Assembly: GCA_003541675.1 (NCBI GenBank)
Contig: DPMC01000058.1
Coordinates: forward strand, 1-5,338
Direction of reading: 5' to 3'
From: Acidimicrobiaceae bacterium
GTDB lineage: Bacteria; Actinomycetota; Acidimicrobiia; Acidimicrobiales; MedAcidi-G1
DNA: 5,338 bases
Position numbers and translations under genes: made by a program. Numbering within the stretch: the first letter of the stretch is position 1; each line of letters opens with the position of its first letter. Under the pieces are notes generated by a model. It saw only the letters and a program-made list of their open reading frames with translations. It ran no database searches and was not told where the DNA came from. This document shows positions 1 to 5,338 of this stretch, piece after piece.

Positions 1-377
1 AGCTGATGTTGGCGTGGAACGGCTACGGCTCGATGGCTGAAGTAGACGGTGGATTGCTCACTGCTGGAGCGGCCTCCGTGGTGCTGGCCGTGGAGGCATT
101 GGGCGACCTGAAGCTCGACGTTGAGTTGCGGGTCGACGGCGAGGTAGTGGGTGGTGCCCGTGACCTCCCGGTACTGACCGCCATGGCCCCCTTCCAGGGC
201 ATCGACGTGGGCATCGACCGGAAGTCGCCGGTCTCGTGGGCCATCCGGCAACGATTCGGAACCTTTGCCTGGACGGGCTCGCTCGACGGCGTGACCTACC
301 GTCCCGGAGAGGAGGCACCCGATGCGGGTGCCCGCTGGCTGGACGTCCTTCGCGAGGCCGGCACCAAGTTCGAATAG
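1..377 (+). CDS. Arylsulfatase, C-terminal fragment (5' end outside window)
   Basis: The reading frame is open from the left edge (first full codon at base 3) to a TAG at 375-377, giving 124 residues, so this is the 3' end of a longer gene. The fragment has the layout of the C-terminal subdomain of actinobacterial arylsulfatases: a beta-rich stretch ending in LRVDGEVVG, then GIDVGIDRKSPVSW, then an aromatic F-x-W-TG-S-LDGVTY strand and a short tail. In this family the N-terminal domain, not visible here, carries the formylglycine residue and metal site that hydrolyse sulfate esters to free sulfate. An ATG at base 6 lies inside the domain and is not a credible start. The next gene follows after 31 bases on the same strand, suggesting co-transcription. 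Family assignment rests on recognising the C-terminal motifs only. Substrate cannot be judged. Confidence 0.8.
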   Translation, partial: LMLAWNGYGSMAEVDGGLLTAGAASVVLAVEALGDLKLDVELRVDGEVVGGARDLPVLTAMAPFQGIDVGIDRKSPVSWAIRQRFGTFAWTGSLDGVTYRPGEEAPDAGARWLDVLREAGTKFE

Positions 378-390
378 CCCGGCGAGGCCG

Positions 391-398
391 GAGAAGGG
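391..398 (+). promoter_or_regulatory. Shine-Dalgarno for the isochorismatase-like gene
   Basis: GAGAAGGG sits 10 bases before the ATG at 409, in the 31-base gap after the sulfatase stop. It favours the 409 start over the upstream in-frame ATG at 322, which has no such sequence and lies inside the sulfatase gene. Confidence 0.5.
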
Positions 399-408
399 AA
401 GATCGGTC

Positions 409-1032
409 ATGGGCATGGATCTTCAGGACCTGGTGGATCCCGCACACACCGCCCTGTGCGTGGTCGAGTGCCAGAACGGTGTGGTGGGCGAGGCGTCAAA
501 CATGCCCGCGGTGGCTGATGCGGTGGCTGCCTCCGGGCTCCTGCCCCGTCTGGCGGTCCTGGCCGGTGCTGCCCGATCGGCGGGGGTACGAGTCGTGCAC
601 TGCACCTTCCACGCCCACCCCGACCTGTGGGGTGGCAACCGGAACTCCCGCCTGTTCGCCGCTGGTCGTCGGGCCGAGGTGCAGCAGTACGTGGGCACCG
701 AGGCGGTCGAGCCGGCTGCTGAGATCGGTTTCGTCGAGGGGGTCGACGTCATCGTGCCCCGGTTCCACGGGCTGTCGCCGGTGGCCGGCACCGGGTTGGC
801 ACCCATGCTCGGAAACGAGGGCGTGACGACCGTGGTGGTGGTTGGAGTGAGCCTCAACGTGGCCATCCCCAACGCGGTGTTCGACCTGGTCAACGAGGGC
901 TTCCAGGTGGTGGTCCCGGCCGACGGGTCAGTGGCCACGATGCCCGGCTACGGCGAACAGGTACTGGAGCACACATTGGCCTACATCTCGACGCTGACCG
1001 ACGTGGCCACCCTCGTCGAGGCGTGGTTGTAG
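409..1032 (+). CDS. Isochorismatase-like (cysteine hydrolase fold) protein with non-canonical triad
   Basis: This 207-residue protein has the usual length and fold order of the isochorismatase/nicotinamidase superfamily: a first strand ALCVVECQNGVVG (15-27), a helix, VRVVHCTFH, a central DVIVPRFHGLSP segment (about 113-124), and TTVVVVGVSLNVAIPNAVFD (about 139-158), ending in a long helix. In amidases and nicotinamidases of this family the triad is Asp (in D-x-Q-N), Lys and Cys (in GV-x-T-x-x-C). The aligned positions here are Glu20, Arg118 and Ala152. Without the cysteine a thioester amidase mechanism is not expected. True isochorismatases such as PhzD and EntB also lack the cysteine but keep the Asp, so a different hydrolysis or a non-catalytic role is possible. 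I chose the ATG at 409 because a purine-rich GAGAAGGG lies about 10 bases upstream. An in-frame ATG at 322 would put 29 low-complexity residues in front and run into the sulfatase gene. A second ATG at 415 is also possible. Substrate is unknown. Confidence 0.85.
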   Translation: MGMDLQDLVDPAHTALCVVECQNGVVGEASNMPAVADAVAASGLLPRLAVLAGAARSAGVRVVHCTFHAHPDLWGGNRNSRLFAAGRRAEVQQYVGTEAVEPAAEIGFVEGVDVIVPRFHGLSPVAGTGLAPMLGNEGVTTVVVVGVSLNVAIPNAVFDLVNEGFQVVVPADGSVATMPGYGEQVLEHTLAYISTLTDVATLVEAWL

Positions 1033-1060
1033 CCGGGGCTGGAGGTTGTTTCCCGGGCTT
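1031..1060. terminator. Possible hairpin between convergent genes
   Basis: AGCC (1031-1034) can pair with GGCT (1056-1059), and GGG (1035-1037) with CCC (1052-1054). This leaves one bulged G at 1055 and a 14-base loop. The hairpin begins inside the stop codon of the + strand gene and is followed by only three T residues. It lies in the 31-base gap where the isochorismatase-like gene and the SulP gene converge, where a shared terminator is expected. The stem is short and there is no good T tract, so this is a candidate only. Confidence 0.3.
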
Positions 1061-1063
1061 TGG

Positions 1064-2335
1064 TTATCGGACCTCAGGTCGTCTGGCCGCCCGGCGGGTC
1101 CGTAGGCCCACGGCGAGCGAGAGCAGGATCCCCACCAGTACGCCCTGTTCAACTCGAGGGGCCAACGCCAACGTGGCGAAGAAGGTGACCCACGCCACCA
1201 GGGCAGCGGCCGGTGATCGACGGACCATGGAGACGAGGGCCACCGGGCGGACGAGCCCCACCACCGCGGCGATCACCACCCCACCGAGGGTGGCCCGGGG
1301 TAGCGGAGCGAGCACGTCGGCGAACGGCAGGAAGGCCAGCACGGCGGCCCCGGTGACCAGACCCGACCACCTCGTCTGGGCCCCAGTCAGGCGGTTCAGC
1401 GACGAGCGGCTGAACGATCCGCCCACCGGGAAGGCGCCGGACACCGCTGCAGCCACGTTGGCCACGCCCTGACTCACGAACTCCCGATCGGCGCTCCACC
1501 GATGTCCATCCTCCTCGGCGAACACCCGGGCAATGGACGCCGGCTCGGCGTAGCCGACTAGCGCGATGAGCACGCCGCCGACAAGGAGGGTGCCGGTGGA
1601 TCCCCAAGGAAGGTCCAGCGAGAGGTCGGGCAGCCCGGTCGGCACCTGGCCGACCACCGGCCCGGCGTAGTCGACGATCCGGCTGATCACCACTCCTCCG
1701 ACGACGGCCAGCAGGGCGCCGGGGAACAGGCGGTGGATGACCTGCCGACCGGCCAGTACCAGCAGCACAGTGGTCGCGGCGATCACCACCGAGGCAACCT
1801 CCCATTGGCCGACGTGGCCCAACGACCAGCCGGCCCGCCACAGCACGCCGCCGGTGGGGGCGGCCGCCCCGAGTGCCTTGGGGAGCTGCGAGGCGAGGAT
1901 AAGGATGGCGGCCGCCGAGGTGAACCCGGTGACGACGGGATCACGCATGAGGTACGTCACCACCCCGAGTCGGAATACTCCGAGGAGTAGCCGCGATACC
2001 CCGACCAGCAGGGCGAGCAGGGCGGCCATGGCCACGTAGTCGGGAGTGCCGACCTCGGCCAGACCGGCCAGGGCACCGAAGGTCAAGAGGCTAGTCAGGG
2101 CCACCGGACCGGTCTGCAGGTACGGCGACGAGGCGAAGAAGGCAGCCAGGATGGGCGGCAGAGCCGAGGCGAACAGGCCGAGATGGGATGGCAGGCCGGC
2201 CAGTTCTGCGTACGCCATGGACTGGGGGACCAGCACCATGGCCACGCTCAGTCCGGCCAGCAGGTCGGCCGGCACGGGTCTCGACGGTGGTTCGGCCAGT
2301 GATTCGGCCCGGTCGGCGGTCTGGTCGTCGGACAT
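1064..2335 (-). CDS. SulP/SLC26-family anion transporter without STAS domain
   Basis: This 423-residue protein is mostly hydrophobic and matches the SulP transmembrane domain. After a polar, acidic N-terminus (1-22) comes DLLAGLSVAMVLVPQSMAYAELAGLP (24-49), the typical first SulP helix with its PQ-x-MAYA motif, then FFASSPYLQTGPVALTSLL, the family's phosphate/sulfate transporter signature region. Near the C-terminal end a GGSFSRSSLNRLTGAQT motif and PRATLGGVVIAAVVGLV match the late helices. The family carries sulfate, bicarbonate, dicarboxylates or other anions across the inner membrane. Most bacterial members are about 500-600 residues and end in a cytoplasmic STAS domain. This one stops about 10 charged residues after the last helix (TAA at 1064-1066), and no STAS-like sequence follows. 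The ATG at 2335 is preceded by TAGGGT at 7 bases and no clear Shine-Dalgarno, suggesting a leaderless mRNA. Substrate is undetermined; the nearby sulfatase makes sulfate a reasonable guess. Confidence 0.9.
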   Translation of the reverse strand: MSDDQTADRAESLAEPPSRPVPADLLAGLSVAMVLVPQSMAYAELAGLPSHLGLFASALPPILAAFFASSPYLQTGPVALTSLLTFGALAGLAEVGTPDYVAMAALLALLVGVSRLLLGVFRLGVVTYLMRDPVVTGFTSAAAILILASQLPKALGAAAPTGGVLWRAGWSLGHVGQWEVASVVIAATTVLLVLAGRQVIHRLFPGALLAVVGGVVISRIVDYAGPVVGQVPTGLPDLSLDLPWGSTGTLLVGGVLIALVGYAEPASIARVFAEEDGHRWSADREFVSQGVANVAAAVSGAFPVGGSFSRSSLNRLTGAQTRWSGLVTGAAVLAFLPFADVLAPLPRATLGGVVIAAVVGLVRPVALVSMVRRSPAAALVAWVTFFATLALAPRVEQGVLVGILLSLAVGLRTRRAARRPEVR

Positions 2336-2339
2336 CGGT

Positions 2340-2355
2340 CCGACCCTAGGATCGG
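2340..2355. promoter_or_regulatory. Divergent leaderless promoter in a 16-base near-palindrome
   Basis: CCGACCCTAGGATCGG differs from its own reverse complement at one symmetric base pair only (C2344/A2351). On the + strand it contains TAGGAT (2347-2352), ending 6 bases before the GTG of the Nudix gene (2359). On the - strand it contains TAGGGT (2348 down to 2343), ending 7 bases before the ATG of the SulP gene (2335). The two boxes share the central TA. TANNNT placed 6-7 bases before a start codon is the known arrangement for leaderless transcripts in actinomycetes. I found no convincing -35 box on either side. The symmetry could also serve as a regulator binding site. Promoter activity is inference from position and motif. 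Confidence 0.6.
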
Positions 2356-2358
2356 CGG

Positions 2359-3207
2359 GTGGGTCGCGGAGGATCGGAGCAGGGGTCAGCCGGCCCGCAC
2401 CGCGACGAGATCCCCACCGATGACGTGCCGATCCGATCGGCGGCCACCGTGGTGCTGCTCGACGACCGCCCCGACCTGCACGTGCTCGCGCTGCGTCGCA
2501 CCGACGCCTCTACGTTCGTGGCCGGGTACACGTTGTTCCCCGGGGGAGCGGTGGACGACGGCGACCACGACGCCCGGTGGGGGGACCTGTCCTCGGGTGC
2601 TGTGGGGGCACTTCCAGGCATGGACGATCCCCTCTCGTACCGGATCGCCGTGGTGCGCGAGACGATCGAGGAGATCGGGGTTGCCGTCGGCATCGCCAAC
2701 GAGGCAGTGGCCGCCGATCTGGTGGCCCGCCGCCACGACCTGGAGTCGGGTGCGGTGTCGCTGGCCGACCTCGTATCCGCGGCGGGTTCCCACTTGGACC
2801 TGTCGGGCATCCATCCGGTCGCCCGCTGGGTGACGCCCATGCCCAGCATCAAACGCTATGACACGGCGTTCTTCGTGGCCCGGGTGCCGGCCGGGTCCCG
2901 ACCTGTGGTCGATGGCCGTGAGGCCGTACACGCCGAGTGGTGCCGACCGGCCGACGCGCTGGAGCGTTGGAAGGCGGGCGAACTCACGATGATCAGTCCG
3001 ACGATCGCCATGTTCCAACGCTTGGCCTCTTGGCGGACGGTCGACGAGGTGCTGGCGGCCACGACTGACGCACCCGTTCGACACGTCCGGATACTCGACG
3101 ATTCGACCACCCCGGTCCGCTTCGAGGGCGATGACGACTATGACGCTCCGGGTACGAGGGCGACGCTCGGCTGGGTGTGGCTGCCGGCCGGCCCTCTGGG
3201 GGGATAG
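2359..3207 (+). CDS. Nudix hydrolase, NUDT19-like
   Basis: This 282-residue protein starts at a GTG. Residues 1-24 are polar and probably disordered. The Nudix fold begins at SAATVVLLDD (27-36), followed by LHVLALRRTDASTFVAGYTLFPGG (40-63). The Nudix box is split: the glycines sit at 62-63, and the catalytic helix RETIEEIGV (100-108), with metal-binding Glu101, Glu104 and Glu105, comes after an insertion of about 35 residues. That split box, followed by a WVTPMPSIKRYDTAFFVARVP segment and a WCRPADALERWKAGE segment, is the layout of NUDT19-type enzymes. The mammalian NUDT19 cleaves coenzyme A and acyl-CoA diphosphates. Activity on CoA here is inference from that family; other nucleoside-diphosphate substrates remain possible. 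The GTG at 2359 is supported by a -10-like TAGGAT 6 bases upstream and the absence of a Shine-Dalgarno. An in-frame GTG at 2425 (residue 23) is the alternative start. The gene ends 18 bases before the next one. Confidence 0.88.
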   Translation: MGRGGSEQGSAGPHRDEIPTDDVPIRSAATVVLLDDRPDLHVLALRRTDASTFVAGYTLFPGGAVDDGDHDARWGDLSSGAVGALPGMDDPLSYRIAVVRETIEEIGVAVGIANEAVAADLVARRHDLESGAVSLADLVSAAGSHLDLSGIHPVARWVTPMPSIKRYDTAFFVARVPAGSRPVVDGREAVHAEWCRPADALERWKAGELTMISPTIAMFQRLASWRTVDEVLAATTDAPVRHVRILDDSTTPVRFEGDDDYDAPGTRATLGWVWLPAGPLGG

Positions 3208-3213
3208 GCCCCG

Positions 3214-3219
3214 TAGCCT
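3214..3219 (+). promoter_or_regulatory. Candidate leaderless -10 box
   Basis: TAGCCT fits TANNNT and ends 6 bases before the ATG at 3226, the same spacing as the box before the Nudix gene. The 18-base gap holds no Shine-Dalgarno. No clear -35 is visible in the end of the Nudix gene. It could let the downstream three-gene cluster be transcribed separately from the Nudix gene. Confidence 0.45.
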
Positions 3220-3225
3220 GAATCC

Positions 3226-3726
3226 ATGGCCGCACCCTCGTACGTCCCCCAGCCCGTCGTCCGGCCCACCAGTTGGGCCTATTCGGGACCACGCCGTCGC
3301 CTAGGTGCGTGGCACGCCGATCGACCGGGTGAGGTCGTGGGAGGTCAACCGCGTGGTGAGCGTCTGGGTAATCCGGGCCCCGATCAGGGCTACGCCCTTC
3401 GTCTGGCCAGGGGCTTCACTGCCCGCCTCCGACTGGGGTACGGCGAGCATGCCGCTGACGTGGTCGCCGGTTGCGTCGGCGTCGCGCTGAAGCGGGCCGC
3501 GCTGTTCGGTCGTGCCCCCATGGCCGGTGATCTCGAGCTGGCCTTCTCGATCTTCGGGTTCCTCGACGAGGCACCCACCGGCGACCAGCTCGACGAACGA
3601 CGGAGCCTGTTCGCTGAGGTATCGCATCACCACCACTACACCGAGGTCCGGCGGATCGCCGACCGAGTGCCTGAGAGCGTGCTGTGGCTGGGCGCGGCCG
3701 CCGCCCGCGATGCCTTCACCGTCTGA
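3226..3726 (+). CDS. Conserved-looking protein of unknown function
   Basis: I cannot assign this 166-residue protein to a named family, though it resembles uncharacterised actinobacterial proteins in style. Residues 1-55 are rich in Pro, Gly and Arg with scattered aromatics (SYVPQP, SWAYSGPRRR, WHADRPGE, GNPGPDQGYAL) and look extended rather than globular. Residues 56-115 are helical and amphipathic (YALRLARGF, EHAADVVAGCVGVALKRAALFGRAP, DLELAFSIFGFLDEAP). Residues 123-163 carry LDERRSLFAEVSHHHHYTEVRRIADRVPES, with four consecutive histidines at 134-137 flanked by Glu131 and Glu140. There is no signal peptide or membrane helix, so it is probably cytoplasmic. The ATG at 3226 has a -10-like TAGCCT 6 bases upstream and no Shine-Dalgarno. 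The gene overlaps the next by 17 bases, which supports it as a real gene coupled to the membrane protein downstream. Confidence 0.75.
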   Translation: MAAPSYVPQPVVRPTSWAYSGPRRRLGAWHADRPGEVVGGQPRGERLGNPGPDQGYALRLARGFTARLRLGYGEHAADVVAGCVGVALKRAALFGRAPMAGDLELAFSIFGFLDEAPTGDQLDERRSLFAEVSHHHHYTEVRRIADRVPESVLWLGAAAARDAFTV

Positions 3727-4381
3727 ACCGGTCCGGCCGGATCCCACCCGGCCCGACCGCAACCGGGTCCTCGACTCGGTCCTGCCTATTGCCCTGTTCA
3801 TCGGGCTGGAACGAGTCTGGGGGCTGGCTGCCGGGGTGGCCGGCGCCACGCTGTGGAGCATCAAGGTCGTGTTGGGTCGTCGCCGTCGTGGCGAAGAGGT
3901 CGGTCGCTACCTGCCGATCCTCGTGGCCTATCTGGCGGTCCGCGCCATTGTCGGCATCGCCACGGATTCCGACGCCGTGTACTTCGGCATCGGGATCGGC
4001 ACCAAGGCAGCCGTCGGGGCAGCACTCGTGGGCACCGTGGTGGTCGGTCGTCCATTCTTGGTCCGCTACGCCCACCTGGCGGTGCCCTTCGACCGGGCCA
4101 CCCGGGACCACCCCCGCTACCGGCAGGTCATGGGCCATCTCACTGTCGCGCTGGGTTGCTACCAGTTCTTGACGTCGGCCTGGGACATCTGGCTGTTCAA
4201 CCAGACGTCGGCCAGTGGCTACGTGCTGATCCGGTTCATCGTGGGATGGCCGATTGGGACGCTGGCCAGCATGGTTGCCATTTTCTGGGCCGATCGAGCT
4301 CTTCGACGGGTGCCCGGATACCCGGGAATCCTCGACCTGCTGGCTCCGCCCGAGGACGACGAAAAGGAGGAAGACGCATGA
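3710..4381 (+). CDS. Integral membrane protein, VC0807/DUF3159-like
   Basis: The 223-residue protein has a proline- and charge-rich N-terminus (1-19) and about six predicted membrane segments (roughly 20-36, 38-55, 68-84, 90-112, 141-158, 171-193). A basic loop RRRR lies at 57-60, a polar loop with VPFDRATRDHPRYR at 125-138, and an acidic tail ends in EDDEKEEDA. The pattern of paired helices, a basic loop, and a segment resembling SDAVYFGIGIGTKA is reminiscent of the VC0807/DUF3159 family of membrane proteins related to intracellular septation protein A, whose biochemical role is not established. That match is from memory of the pattern and is tentative. I chose the ATG at 3710, which overlaps the upstream gene by 17 bases. 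It has no Shine-Dalgarno, so translational coupling is likely. Frame extension further upstream only gives arginine/proline-rich shadow sequence. The stop codon TGA overlaps the next gene's ATG. Confidence 0.8.
   Translation: MPSPSEPVRPDPTRPDRNRVLDSVLPIALFIGLERVWGLAAGVAGATLWSIKVVLGRRRRGEEVGRYLPILVAYLAVRAIVGIATDSDAVYFGIGIGTKAAVGAALVGTVVVGRPFLVRYAHLAVPFDRATRDHPRYRQVMGHLTVALGCYQFLTSAWDIWLFNQTSASGYVLIRFIVGWPIGTLASMVAIFWADRALRRVPGYPGILDLLAPPEDDEKEEDA
4364..4370 (+). promoter_or_regulatory. Strong Shine-Dalgarno for the SDR gene
   Basis: AAGGAGG lies 7 bases before the ATG at 4378, inside the last codons of the membrane-protein gene. It fixes the SDR start and is the strongest ribosome binding site in the window. 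The surrounding acidic Glu/Lys codons of the upstream protein supply it. Confidence 0.85.
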
Positions 4382-5229
4382 CTGACGGAGCGCTTCGTGG
4401 CATGGGGGTACTGGTCACGGGTGGCGGCACGGGTATCGGAAGGGCTTGTGCCGAGGCGCTGGCTGCCGACGGAGCCGTCGTCACCATCTGCGGGCGGACC
4501 GAGGATCGCCTCGTTGACGCCGTCGACCAGATTCGTACCGGTCACGGGGGAAGCGTGCATCACGTGGTGGCCGACGTGACCTCCGAGGATGACGTACGTG
4601 CGGCGGTGTCGGCGGCGGCCGCCAATGCCGGGAATCTCCGGGGCGTGGTGGCAAACGCCGGGGGCGGTGGCGGGCTACGCCCACTCCACCTCCAGGAAGT
4701 CGACGGGTTCGAGGCCGTGCTCCGACTCAACGTGGTCGGCACCATGCTCTGTCTGAAGCACGCGGTTCCCGAGATGGTGGAAGCCGGGGGCGGATCGTTC
4801 GTTGGCATGTCGTCGATCGCCGGACACGTCACTCATCCGCATTTCGGCGCCTATCCGGTAGCCAAGGCGGGGATCGAGGAGCTGATGCGTAATGCGGCCG
4901 ACGAGTTCGGAGCGTCGGGGGTGCGGTGCAACGCCATCCGGCCCGGGTTCATCGCCACCGAACTCATGGACTTCGTACCCCGTGACAGTGAGGTCTTCGC
5001 CTCCTACGTTCGCAACACGCCCTTGGCCCCAACGTTGACGACCGGGGTGGGGGAGCCGTCCGATGTGGGAGCCCTGGCCCGATTCCTGATCGGCCCCGAG
5101 TCGCGGTGGATCACCGGGACGGCCATCAACGTCGACGGCGGGCAGGGCCTGCGTGCCGGGCCCGACTTCTCGTCGTTCCTCGCAGCGATGGGTGATGACG
5201 TCTTGCGCGGCCATCGACCTGCTGACTGA
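4378..5229 (+). CDS. Short-chain dehydrogenase/reductase (SDR), classical type
   Basis: This 283-residue protein carries the full classical SDR set: the cofactor loop TGGGTGIG (14-21), Asp66 of the ADV motif, NAG (93-95), Asn118, Ser146, Tyr159 and Lys163 (YPVAK) as the catalytic tetrad, RPG (188-190) followed by FIATELM, and the INVDGG strand near the C-terminus. Gly39-Arg40 after the second strand, with no acidic residue there, suggests NADP(H) rather than NAD(H); this is inference. The family reduces or oxidises carbonyl/alcohol groups on many substrates, and residue patterns here do not reveal which one. About 20 residues extend past the usual end. The ATG overlaps the stop of the membrane-protein gene (ATGA, 4378-4381) and has a strong Shine-Dalgarno, so the two are co-translated. 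The same frame is open upstream of 4378, but the sequence there is the shadow of the membrane protein. Confidence 0.93.
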   Translation: MTDGALRGMGVLVTGGGTGIGRACAEALAADGAVVTICGRTEDRLVDAVDQIRTGHGGSVHHVVADVTSEDDVRAAVSAAAANAGNLRGVVANAGGGGGLRPLHLQEVDGFEAVLRLNVVGTMLCLKHAVPEMVEAGGGSFVGMSSIAGHVTHPHFGAYPVAKAGIEELMRNAADEFGASGVRCNAIRPGFIATELMDFVPRDSEVFASYVRNTPLAPTLTTGVGEPSDVGALARFLIGPESRWITGTAINVDGGQGLRAGPDFSSFLAAMGDDVLRGHRPAD

Positions 5230-5233
5230 TTCG

Positions 5234-5262
5234 CCGGAGCCTTCTGCCCAGAAGCGAGCCGG
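5234..5262. terminator. Possible hairpin between convergent genes
   Basis: CTTCT (5241-5245) pairs with AGAAG (5250-5254) around a four-base loop, and CCGG (5234-5237) can pair with CCGG (5259-5262) beyond a small internal loop. It lies in the 34-base gap between the SDR stop and the stop of the - strand gene, where a bidirectional terminator is expected. No T tract follows on either side, so the support is structural and positional only. Confidence 0.35.
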
Positions 5263-5263
5263 G

Positions 5264-5338
5264 TCAGGCGGGCCTCAGTTCGAGATGGGCTTCGCTCATC
5301 CCGTAGACGAACGAGTTGGGCATCTCGACAGGAGTGGT
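5264..5338 (-). CDS. C-terminal end of a gene running in from the right edge
   Basis: On the - strand an open frame enters at the right edge and ends at a TGA (5264-5266), giving 24 residues: TTPVEMPNSFVYGMSEAHLE and then LRPA. The composition is protein-like and the gene converges on the SDR gene with a 34-base gap. The P-x(5)-SFVYG-x(5)-L pattern recalls the last beta strands of bacterial cytochrome P450s, which often end in S-x-F-x-x-G-x(3)-L-x-V. With so few residues this is a weak suggestion, and the product should be treated as unknown. Confidence 0.5.
   Translation of the reverse strand, partial: TTPVEMPNSFVYGMSEAHLELRPA

Noticed and set aside
322..408. Earlier start for the isochorismatase-like gene
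   Set aside because: The 29 added residues are low-complexity and overlap the sulfatase coding sequence, and the ATG at 409 has a plausible Shine-Dalgarno.
1149..1841. 230-residue - strand open frame inside the SulP gene
   Set aside because: Its composition (Arg, Gly, Pro runs) is that of an out-of-frame shadow in GC-rich DNA, and the SulP frame there gives clear family motifs.
2346..3084. Long - strand open frames opposite the Nudix gene
   Set aside because: These are antisense shadows without recognisable motifs, and the + strand frame encodes a clear Nudix protein.
3625..3636. Four consecutive His codons as a sign of an engineered tag or vector
   Set aside because: The run is internal, within a natural-looking helical region, and nothing else in the window resembles vector sequence.
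3301..3864. 187-residue - strand open frame opposite the unknown protein
   Set aside because: It has no domain signal and spans the overlap of two + strand genes whose 17-base overlap and downstream ATGA junction support the + strand.
3853..4377. Long upstream extension of the SDR reading frame giving a 458-residue fusion protein
   Set aside because: The extra part is Arg/Gly/Pro/His-rich shadow sequence of the membrane-protein gene, and the SDR begins naturally at 4378 with a strong Shine-Dalgarno and an immediate Rossmann strand.
4675..5214. 179-residue - strand open frame opposite the SDR gene
   Set aside because: The + strand carries all SDR motifs, so the opposite frame is a by-product of GC-rich codon use.

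Overview
The window is GC-rich throughout, and its genes use mostly G/C-ending codons. Together with TANNNT-type -10 boxes placed 6-7 bases before start codons (leaderless expression), this points to an actinomycete-like bacterium. The protein flavours (NUDT19-like Nudix hydrolase, actinobacterial-type arylsulfatase tail, an isochorismatase-like protein with an ECQNG motif) would suit Acidimicrobiia or a relative. That taxonomic placement is inference. I see no mobile element, tRNA, rRNA, CRISPR array or phage gene, and almost every base is coding.

Left part, + strand (1-1032): the C-terminal end of an arylsulfatase whose start lies outside the window, followed after 31 bases by an isochorismatase-like protein. 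In the second protein all three usual catalytic positions (Asp, Lys, Cys) read as Glu, Arg and Ala. A 31-base convergent gap with a possible hairpin separates it from the next gene.

Middle (1064-2335, - strand): a SulP/SLC26-type anion transporter that stops after its membrane domain and has no STAS domain. It is transcribed away from a NUDT19-like Nudix hydrolase (2359-3207, + strand). The two start codons are only 23 bases apart. The gap holds a 16-base near-palindrome (2340-2355) containing two overlapping, oppositely facing -10-like boxes, each 6-7 bases before its start codon. This looks like a divergent leaderless promoter.

Right part, + strand (3226-5229): a small conserved-looking protein of unknown function with its own leaderless-type -10 box, a six-helix membrane protein (VC0807/DUF3159-like) overlapping it by 17 bases, and an SDR oxidoreductase whose ATG overlaps the membrane gene's stop (ATGA) behind a strong Shine-Dalgarno. 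These three look co-transcribed. At the right edge the last 24 codons of a convergent - strand gene are visible, possibly a cytochrome P450 tail.

A link between the sulfatase (which releases sulfate) and the SulP transporter (often a sulfate carrier) is possible. However, they are on opposite strands and do not share a transcript. The rest reads as ordinary chromosomal metabolism. The points most worth a second look are the divergent symmetric promoter and the isochorismatase-like protein with a replaced triad.
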